A DNA stretch of 7,353 bases from JAAFHB01 sp038240855 (GTDB lineage: Bacteria > Bacteroidota > Bacteroidia > Bacteroidales > Prolixibacteraceae): the NCBI GenBank assembly GCA_038240855.1, contig JBBRGI010000185.1:1-7353 (forward strand), given 5' to 3'. Numbering within the stretch: position 1 is the first letter of the stretch; the number at the start of each line of letters is the position of its first letter. The notes beneath the pieces were generated by a model. That model had not been told where the DNA came from, ran no database searches, and was given only the letters and a program-made list of their open reading frames with translations. The translations under genes were made by a program, and so were the position numbers. Below, piece by piece: positions 1 to 6,472 of the stretch.

Positions 1-1609
1 TGCTTACCAGGTAAATAGCACCTGGGGCCCTAGTGGTGAATTGTCGTATAACCTGCAAACCGGATTTGATTATGCGCGCGATTTTGGTAAAAACAACATT
101 ACGGGGTTGGTTCGTTTTACCCGCAGGCAGACTGAAATTAATAACGCTGCCGATGCTCCTTTTTGTTACCAGGGTGTGGTTTCCCGGCTTACCTATAATT
201 ACGACAACAAATATTTACTCGAAGGAAGTGTTGCCTATAACGGTTCTGAAAATTTCCCCAAAGGGAAACGTTACGGGTTATTCCCATCCGGATCAATCGG
301 GTATATCCTCTCCAACGAAACCTTCTTTAAGGAGAATATCTCCTTTATGAACTTTTTAAAAGTCAGAGGATCTGTGGGTCTGGTTGGTAATGACAAATTT
401 CCTGGCGGAACGGCACGTTACCTTTATCTGGATGAATATTCTGTTTCCGCAGCAACGCTGAACTGGGATAAAATGACCCATTCAAAACCAGGAAATGCCT
501 ATTATTTCGGACAACCGAATGCTCCTTCCAAATACGAAGTAATGGCCCATAACAGGATCGGTAACCCTGATATTACCTGGGAGACCGGATTGAAGGCCGA
601 TATTGGTATCGAGACCGGATTTTTTAAAGACAGAATCAAATTGACAGCGGATTACTTCTACGAAAAACGGAGTGATATTTTGATGGATCCACGAGGTCGT
701 TTGACTTCTTACGGCGAAGACTATCCCAAATTAAACAAAGGGATTGTTCAAAACCAGGGGTATGAACTTGAATTGGATATGCAAAACAAATTTGGTGAAT
801 TTACCATAGGTTTGATGGCCTCTGTTTCGCACAGTGCAAACAAGGTGCTTGAAGCTGATGATCCAGCCGGGATTCCGGATTATCAAAAGTTAGCCGGTAA
901 AAGGGTTGGCCAGTTTTTTGGTTTCGAGACAGCAGGTTTCTACAATACACAACAAGAGGTGGATGACAGTAATAACCAGGTCGTAGGTGCCTGGCCAAAA
1001 AATATGATGGCGAAAGTAGTTCCGGGTGATCTCAAGTTCATCGATTATAACAAAGATGGTATAATCAACTCGATGGATAAACATCCAATCCTGACCAGTA
1101 ACCTGCCCGAGTATAACTACAGCTTTACACCCACGATTTCGTATAAAAATTTCACCCTTCTGGTAATGTTCCAGGGAACCATGAAGTCGATGAGCGATTA
1201 CCTGATGACTTACAATTACTTCAGTTTTATGCAGGATTCCTGGACACCCGAAAACGTAGCTGCCGGCAAGACAATTGTATGGCCAGCTCTTCGCGACGAC
1301 TGGAATGGCCCGAGTATCGCACCTGCTTACAGCAATGACTTTGTGATTAAGTCCAATGATTATCTCAAACTTCGGAACCTGGAATTTTCGTACCAGGTAC
1401 CGGTTGCATTTGCAAAGAGACTATCCATGAACGCTATCCGGCTCTATATTTCGGGACAGAATTTAGCCACATGGAGTAGTTTTAAAGATTTTTATGATGT
1501 TGATCCTGAGGTTTATATTGGTGCTACCGGAGGTTCCCAAACTACCAAGCGGGAGTATGCCTATCCATTGGCAAGAACCATCAACTTCGGTGTGAATGTT
1601 CAGTTTTAA
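1..1609 (+). CDS. SusC/RagA family TonB-linked outer membrane protein, C-terminal part (5' end outside window)
   Basis: This is the beta-barrel half of a TonB-dependent nutrient transporter of the outer membrane. It should work with the SusD-like lipoprotein encoded just downstream to import a bound ligand. The frame is open from the first complete codon at base 2, which reads AYQVNSTWGPSGEL, to TAA at 1607-1609, giving about 535 residues. The signal peptide, carboxypeptidase-like domain and plug lie upstream of the window. Family hallmarks seen are the barrel segment YLLEGSVAYNGSENFPKGKR followed by YGLFPSGSIGY (about 215-305), NFLKVRGSVGLVGNDKF (about 350-400), an EF-hand-like loop DYNKDGIINSMD (1043-1078), YLKLRNLEFSY (about 1361-1393), LYISGQNL, and the closing DVDPE...YPLARTINFGVNVQF ending in Phe. 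Family SusC proteins are about 1000 residues, so roughly half is missing because of the window edge, not because of a lesion; no frameshift is seen. Its stop is 14 nt from the next start. Substrate is unknown. Confidence 0.95.
   Translation, partial: AYQVNSTWGPSGELSYNLQTGFDYARDFGKNNITGLVRFTRRQTEINNAADAPFCYQGVVSRLTYNYDNKYLLEGSVAYNGSENFPKGKRYGLFPSGSIGYILSNETFFKENISFMNFLKVRGSVGLVGNDKFPGGTARYLYLDEYSVSAATLNWDKMTHSKPGNAYYFGQPNAPSKYEVMAHNRIGNPDITWETGLKADIGIETGFFKDRIKLTADYFYEKRSDILMDPRGRLTSYGEDYPKLNKGIVQNQGYELELDMQNKFGEFTIGLMASVSHSANKVLEADDPAGIPDYQKLAGKRVGQFFGFETAGFYNTQQEVDDSNNQVVGAWPKNMMAKVVPGDLKFIDYNKDGIINSMDKHPILTSNLPEYNYSFTPTISYKNFTLLVMFQGTMKSMSDYLMTYNYFSFMQDSWTPENVAAGKTIVWPALRDDWNGPSIAPAYSNDFVIKSNDYLKLRNLEFSYQVPVAFAKRLSMNAIRLYISGQNLATWSSFKDFYDVDPEVYIGATGGSQTTKREYAYPLARTINFGVNVQF
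1043..1078 (+). other. EF-hand-like calcium-loop motif in the first SusC
   Basis: The encoded 12-residue loop DYNKDGIINSMD has Asp at positions 1, 5 and 12, Asn at 3, Gly at 6, Ile at 8 and Asn at 9. This fits the DxNxDGxIxxxD pattern of calcium-binding EF-hand/dockerin-type loops. It sits after GDLKFI in the C-terminal third of the barrel, where SusC-family proteins often carry a G-D-x-x-x-x-D-x-N-x-D-G segment. Calcium binding here is inferred from the pattern only. Confidence 0.6.
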
Positions 1610-1623
1610 CCATTGAAATTAAA

Positions 1624-3369
1624 ATGAATATGAAAAATATAATTCTATTTTTAGGGGTTATAACCTCTTTGATCTGTTATACCTCGTGTGAAAAAGATTT
1701 TTTGCAGCGCGATGCAGGTGTTGCCATTGACCTGCAAAAGGTTTTTTCTGATCCTGTCTTAGCCGCTAAGTTCGGGGATGAATCTTACAATTATCTCTGG
1801 ACTGATTTTGTTTCTATTGGCGTCAACCCGGCAAATAATTCTGTAGGATCGGGTACGACACGGGTCAACTGGTACTTCTCGGACGAATGTATAGAATCAA
1901 GAAATAACTCGTTGCAGGCGCTGTATATAATGAGAGGAATCTATTTGGAAGATAACACATTGGCTTTAACCACGAGTGAAAAGTATTCTGAAATTTCCGG
2001 TAGCTGGCAACGTGCCTACCAGGGTATCCGCAATACATCGCGGATGCTCGAAGAGATGGATAAGGTGCCATGGACGCCGGAGCAATCCCCTGAACGCATC
2101 AAAGGAGAGCAACACTTTATCCGCGCTTTTATGTATTTTGAGTTGATTAAACGGTACGGAGGCGTTCCAATTATTGAAAAAGTTTTAAATACAACCGACA
2201 ATGCCGATCTGCCACGTAATACCTACCAGCAATGTGTGGATTATATCCTGGCCGATTTAATCAAGGCAGAACCATTGTTGCCGTTTGAGCATGATGCCAA
2301 CGCTTATGGCCGCGCCACCAAGGGCGCAGTGAAGGCTTTGCGCTCGCGCCTGTTACTCTACGCTGCAAGTTACCGGGATAATCCTGCGAGTGACAAAACC
2401 AAATGGGCTACTGCAGCCACAGCGGCAAAGGATATGATTGACAATATGAAAGATCGTTATCCGTTAGAGCCTAACTATTCCAATATATTGAAATATGCGT
2501 TAAAAAGTGAGTATGTTTTATGTATGCCCAAGGCCCAGCGCAGGTTATATGATGATTTATTGTTTGTGGTAGCTCCCAGCGTCAACAATAGGGGAGGTCT
2601 GTTTGGTAATGCTATCCCAACCCAAACGCATGTAAACAAGTATGAGATGGCCAACGGAAAGCCCATCACAGATCCCACATCGGGTTATGATCCTCTGAAT
2701 CCTTATGTTGGAAGAGATCCCCGCTTTTATGAAAACATTCTCTATAACGGAGCTCAATGGGGAAGCAGACCCATTCAAACCTGGCAATCAGAAGATGGCA
2801 GCAGCACTGGCGCTGATATGATGATCGGAGTTGCGTTTCCGGGTTCCTATTTTATCAGAAAATTGTGGCCGGTTGAGAGTCAGGTGGGTGGAAGCAGCCA
2901 GTTTGTGCATTTTCCTGTTTTCCGAATGACAGAAATTCTTCTAAACTATGCAGAGGCACATAACGAAGCAGTCGGACCAGATGCATCTGTCTATGATGCC
3001 GTTAACCAAATTCGTCGCCGGGCTAAAAATGCGTCCGGGGTTGCAATGCCCGATCTGCCTGCCGGACTTACACAAGTTCAGATGCGGGAGCGTATCCGCA
3101 ACGAGCGTGCTGTTGAGCTGGCCTTCGAAAACGGCCGTTGGTTCGATATTATGCGTTGGGGAATTGGTAAAGACATCCTGAATGGTCCTGCCAGACAAAT
3201 GAAAATAATCAAAAAAACGGATGGCACCTTCAGCTATTCAGAATTTGATATGCCACTGGGATTCGATCATACCTTTGTTGAAAAGCAAAACTATTATCCG
3301 ATTCCACTCGGTGAAATTCAAAAAAGTAATAACATTTTGAAGCAAAATCCGGGTTGGGAGATTAACTAA
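1624..3369 (+). CDS. SusD/RagB family nutrient-binding outer membrane lipoprotein (first pair)
   Basis: A 581-residue surface lipoprotein that should cap the SusC barrel encoded directly upstream and capture its ligand. A type II signal peptide is visible: a hydrophobic stretch (about residues 5-20) then YTSC with Cys22 as the lipidated residue, followed by EKDFL, whose acidic residues suit surface export. SusD landmarks are present in order: KGEQHFIRAFMYFELIKRYG then GVPII (160-184), LPRNTY (about 198-203), GRATKGAVKALRSRLLLYAAS in the helical TPR-like region, FRMTEILLNYAEA (433-445), ERIRNERAVELAFENGRWFD then IMRW (489-512), and the near-terminal YYPIPLGEIQKS (557-568). Length is normal for the family (about 500-650). 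The ATG at 1624 is used; the ATG two codons later (1630), giving MKNIILF, is equally plausible, as neither has a Shine-Dalgarno sequence, which is usual in Bacteroidota. It shares only family motifs with the second SusD. The ligand cannot be predicted. Confidence 0.96.
   Translation: MNMKNIILFLGVITSLICYTSCEKDFLQRDAGVAIDLQKVFSDPVLAAKFGDESYNYLWTDFVSIGVNPANNSVGSGTTRVNWYFSDECIESRNNSLQALYIMRGIYLEDNTLALTTSEKYSEISGSWQRAYQGIRNTSRMLEEMDKVPWTPEQSPERIKGEQHFIRAFMYFELIKRYGGVPIIEKVLNTTDNADLPRNTYQQCVDYILADLIKAEPLLPFEHDANAYGRATKGAVKALRSRLLLYAASYRDNPASDKTKWATAATAAKDMIDNMKDRYPLEPNYSNILKYALKSEYVLCMPKAQRRLYDDLLFVVAPSVNNRGGLFGNAIPTQTHVNKYEMANGKPITDPTSGYDPLNPYVGRDPRFYENILYNGAQWGSRPIQTWQSEDGSSTGADMMIGVAFPGSYFIRKLWPVESQVGGSSQFVHFPVFRMTEILLNYAEAHNEAVGPDASVYDAVNQIRRRAKNASGVAMPDLPAGLTQVQMRERIRNERAVELAFENGRWFDIMRWGIGKDILNGPARQMKIIKKTDGTFSYSEFDMPLGFDHTFVEKQNYYPIPLGEIQKSNNILKQNPGWEIN
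3244..3277 (+). promoter_or_regulatory. Weak candidate internal promoter (Bacteroidota-type -33/-7) inside the 3' end of the first susD
   Basis: TTTG at 3244-3247 and TACCTTTG at 3270-3277 resemble the Bacteroides -33 (TTTG) and -7 (TAnnTTTG) elements. The spacer is 22 nt, slightly longer than the reported 19-21. Transcription would begin near 3284, about 125 nt before the second susC start. The two other + strand TAnnTTTG matches I found (807-814 and 6826-6833) lack an upstream TTTG at suitable distance. Both elements lie in conserved coding sequence, so chance is a serious alternative. Confidence 0.15.
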
Positions 3370-3410
3370 TTCTATCGGCTGATAAGTAATCAATATTAAA
3401 ACAGAATAAG

Positions 3411-6400
3411 ATGAATGTAAAGCTATATATATATTCCATTTTGCTGCTTGCAGGAGTGATGATTCCATCATTGACTCTAAATGCACAGGGAGAGGCTTCC
3501 ACGAGCACAATAACGGGTGTTGTAGTGGATAGTGACAATCGTCCTGTTGCTGACGTGATAGTCAGTATACAGGAGGAGAGAAGCGAGGTAGTCACCGGCA
3601 GAGACGGAAAATTTACCATTGTTTGCAACGACAAACGAAAAGATTTGCTGGTATTTGAGAAAATGGGTTTTGCCCATTTGGAAATGATTGCTGAGGAGGC
3701 AAAATCCAGTATCATCCTTGAGCGTACATCCGTGGAAATGGGTATTGAAGATGATGTTCATATTCCGTTCGGTATACGCAAGAAACGCGTTATCACCGGT
3801 GCTATTGGTACGTTGGATATGGACAAATTGCCACATAACCTTACAGGTTCTCTTTCAAACTACCTGATGGGCCGACTGCCGGGTTTGTATGTTTCAGATG
3901 CAGGTAATGTACCTGGGAATAACGATAGTTACCTGTTAACTAGGGGATTGGATGCCTACTCAATATACGGAGGTAGTCGTTCAGTGTCTCCGATGTTGCT
4001 GTTAGACGGCGCTGAACGTCCTTTTTCGGAGTTGGATGCGCAGGAAATAGAATCAATCACTGTGTTGAAAGATGCAGCGGCAACTTCCTGGTACGGTGTT
4101 CGTGGGGGCAATGGTGTGGTTCTTGTCACGACCAAACGCGGAAATGCCAATAAATCGCAAATTACTTTCGATGCCTCCAATATCTGGCAGGTCCCCGAAC
4201 TTGCACCAAAAATAACTGACTCTTATTCGGCTGCTACCCTGATCAACCAGGCATTGGCCAATGAAGGTGCAGCACCACGATTTAATCAGACACAATTAGA
4301 CGGTTTTCAGTCGGGTTCAGATATGTATCTTTACCCCAACAACAACTTGCCTGCTCAGCTTCTGAAAAGCGCTGCACTCAGCCAACGTTTTGTGCTGACC
4401 GCATCGGGGGGAAATAAAATTGCCAAATATTATGCTTTGGGCAGCTACTATAACCAGGGCGGATTATTTGCGGGAACTAAACAGAAAGAGTATGACTCCA
4501 ATATGGATTATAAACGTTATAATTTCCGTGGTAATGTGGATGTGGCGGTAACCAAAGATCTGGCGGTAAGCATGGACTTTAGTGGTCGCCACGAAGACCT
4601 TCGTCAGCCTGGGGCAGGATGGCCAACAGTATATAACAACATTATGGAGACGCCTGCCTTTGCTTATCCGTTGGTCAATCCAAACGGCTCATATGGCGGT
4701 ACCAGTACTTTCCAGCAGAACCCATTGGCGCAGTTGCAAAAAACCGGTTTTCAATCCAGTGTTACCCGCAGGTTATTGATGAACCTATCGGTAAAGTATA
4801 AAATGGATGCCCTGTTACCAGGTTTGTCGGCCAACGCATTTACTTCATACGATATTTACCAGGATTATACTTCAGGCAAAACAGAGGGTTTCCAGGTGTA
4901 TGCCTATGACCCCACCCAGCCGGAAGCAATACAATATACACGATATGGTGTTGAATCCCGTTTGGTTTATAGGTCAACCGGTTGGAGTAATTATAACCGT
5001 AATGTCGAGTTCTGGGGCGGATTTGATTTTGACCGCACATTAGGTGACCATCAGGTAAATCTCTCGACCAAATACCAGCAGGGAATGCTTTCCGTAGCTT
5101 ATATTTATCCGCGTAAATTTCAGGGTATTTCTGCCAGGGCTTCCTACGGATATAAAAATAAATATCTGGCTGAAGTTGTAAGCAGTTACAACGGAACGGA
5201 GGCTTTTATGAAGGGTAAACGCTTCGGGTTTTTTCCTGCCGTCTCTGCCGGATGGGTGCTCACTGAAGAGGATTTTCTGAAAGAATCGTCATTAATCAAT
5301 TACCTGAAAATCAGGGGCTCGGTTGGCTCAGTGGGTTACAAGGGGATGGATGAATTTTTAACTTACGATCGGCTATTTCCATACGAAGATCGTTACATGC
5401 CCTGGGGTGGTGGTTTCCCTTTTGGAACCGGTTTTTCCGGAGGTCCGCAAACCTCACCTCTCAACTACCCGAACGAAAATATCACCTGGGAGAAGGTATT
5501 AAAGAAAAATGTGGGCATCGACATGCAGTTTTTCAACCGTTCGCTAGCGATAACCGCCGATGTATTTCAGGAAGATCGTACCCAAATCCTGACCACATCT
5601 TTGATTCCATCAGTGCTTGGTCGCGGTACCTTTCCGATGAACGATGGCGCTGCCCAATTTAAGGGGGGTGAAGGATCTGTCAATTTTTCGAAAAAGGTTG
5701 GTGATATCAGCTTCTCAGTTTACGGCAACTATACCTTTTCGGAAAACAAATTAATCGCCATGAACGAAGATGCCGGAACACCTGAATATCAAAAGCAGGT
5801 GGGGCGGTCGTTAAATGCCGTTTACCAATACCAGGCGCTGGGTCTGTTCCAAAGCCAGGAGGAAATCAATAATAGTCCGGTCCAACAGTTTGGACGTAAA
5901 GTGTTTCCAGGCGATATCAAATACAGGGATATCAACAATGACAATATTATCAACAATTTAGATGCTGTTCGTTCTGATGATCTGGTTAATTTTCCTACCT
6001 CCTTCTTTGGCTTTGGAGGGATGATCAAATATGCCGGTTTTGATTTTTCTTTTCATTTCTATGGTAATATGGGAAGTACAGGGAGCTTTTCAGGCATCAT
6101 TAACCGTGGCAATAACAACAACGGCTATATTACACAGTACAGTAGTGAGGCCTGGACTTCAACCAATACAAACGCTAAGTTTCCCCGGTTGTCAATCGGC
6201 GAACGTGCAAATAACACGCAGGGATCCACCTTTTGGAATCGCTCCGGCGATGAGTTGCGCCTGAAAAATGCAGAGTTGGGCTATTCCCTCTCAAAAACAG
6301 CAGCCCGGGCGATCTTCCTTAACAGTTGCAGGATTTATGTAAGTGGGATGGACCTCCTGCGCTTTGACCATTGTGAAGGTCTTTACGGTTCAGGAATAGG

Positions 6401-6452
6401 CGGATTACCCTGGATGCAATCCTATTCAATGGGTGTAAATATTAAATTCTAA
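3411..6452 (+). CDS. SusC/RagA family TonB-linked outer membrane protein, complete (second pair)
   Basis: A complete 1013-residue TonB-dependent outer membrane transporter. The signal peptide spans about residues 1-25 with likely cleavage at LNA|Q. A carboxypeptidase-D-like regulatory domain follows (about 33-105, ITGVVVDSDNRPVADVIVSI...GRDGKFTI). Next come a variant linker/TonB-box region (about 112-126, DDVHIPFGIRKK), the plug (about 127-244) with the SusC signature starting DGAERPFSELDAQEIESITV (199-218) and continuing LKDAAATSWYGVRGGNG then VVLVTTKRG (219-244), and a beta-barrel to the terminal Phe. No N-terminal secretin/TonB (STN) domain precedes the carboxypeptidase-like domain, so transenvelope signalling to an anti-sigma factor is not expected. 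An EF-hand-like loop lies at residues 840-851. The C-terminus is shorter than in the upstream SusC and lacks its DPE and YP..R motifs. The start follows the A-rich sequence aaaacagaataag, 41 nt after the preceding stop. It should pair with the SusD that begins 20 nt downstream. Confidence 0.97.
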   Translation: MNVKLYIYSILLLAGVMIPSLTLNAQGEASTSTITGVVVDSDNRPVADVIVSIQEERSEVVTGRDGKFTIVCNDKRKDLLVFEKMGFAHLEMIAEEAKSSIILERTSVEMGIEDDVHIPFGIRKKRVITGAIGTLDMDKLPHNLTGSLSNYLMGRLPGLYVSDAGNVPGNNDSYLLTRGLDAYSIYGGSRSVSPMLLLDGAERPFSELDAQEIESITVLKDAAATSWYGVRGGNGVVLVTTKRGNANKSQITFDASNIWQVPELAPKITDSYSAATLINQALANEGAAPRFNQTQLDGFQSGSDMYLYPNNNLPAQLLKSAALSQRFVLTASGGNKIAKYYALGSYYNQGGLFAGTKQKEYDSNMDYKRYNFRGNVDVAVTKDLAVSMDFSGRHEDLRQPGAGWPTVYNNIMETPAFAYPLVNPNGSYGGTSTFQQNPLAQLQKTGFQSSVTRRLLMNLSVKYKMDALLPGLSANAFTSYDIYQDYTSGKTEGFQVYAYDPTQPEAIQYTRYGVESRLVYRSTGWSNYNRNVEFWGGFDFDRTLGDHQVNLSTKYQQGMLSVAYIYPRKFQGISARASYGYKNKYLAEVVSSYNGTEAFMKGKRFGFFPAVSAGWVLTEEDFLKESSLINYLKIRGSVGSVGYKGMDEFLTYDRLFPYEDRYMPWGGGFPFGTGFSGGPQTSPLNYPNENITWEKVLKKNVGIDMQFFNRSLAITADVFQEDRTQILTTSLIPSVLGRGTFPMNDGAAQFKGGEGSVNFSKKVGDISFSVYGNYTFSENKLIAMNEDAGTPEYQKQVGRSLNAVYQYQALGLFQSQEEINNSPVQQFGRKVFPGDIKYRDINNDNIINNLDAVRSDDLVNFPTSFFGFGGMIKYAGFDFSFHFYGNMGSTGSFSGIINRGNNNNGYITQYSSEAWTSTNTNAKFPRLSIGERANNTQGSTFWNRSGDELRLKNAELGYSLSKTAARAIFLNSCRIYVSGMDLLRFDHCEGLYGSGIGGLPWMQSYSMGVNIKF
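5928..5963 (+). other. EF-hand-like loop in the second SusC, with Gly6 replaced by Asn
   Basis: The encoded loop DINNDNIINNLD (residues 840-851) keeps the Asp/Asn ligand positions 1, 3, 5, 9 and 12 and Ile at 8. The usual Gly at position 6 is Asn. It follows GDIKYR and is positioned like the loop in the upstream SusC. Asn can take the positive backbone angle that Gly normally supplies, so binding may persist; this is inference. Confidence 0.5.
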
Positions 6453-6472
6453 CTCATACTAAAATACAGATA

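Noticed and set aside
33..350. 105-codon open frame on the + strand overlapping the first SusC
   Set aside because: It lies in another frame inside strongly recognisable SusC barrel sequence, and its translation shows no family features.
807..814. TAGGTTTG as a -7 promoter element
   Set aside because: The nearest upstream TTTG (791-794) is only 12 nt away, and the site is deep in SusC coding sequence with no gene start downstream at a sensible distance.
3382..3394. Small inverted repeat TGAT-AAGTA-ATCA in the gap between the first susD and second susC as a possible terminator
   Set aside because: The stem is only 4 bp and AT-rich, with no T-run after it; it is too weak to call a terminator.
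3362..3836. Overlapping antisense open frames (117 and 119 codons) opposite the second SusC N-terminus
   Set aside because: They are opposite the signal peptide and carboxypeptidase-like domain of a clear gene, overlap each other in different frames, and show no domain, signal peptide or promoter.
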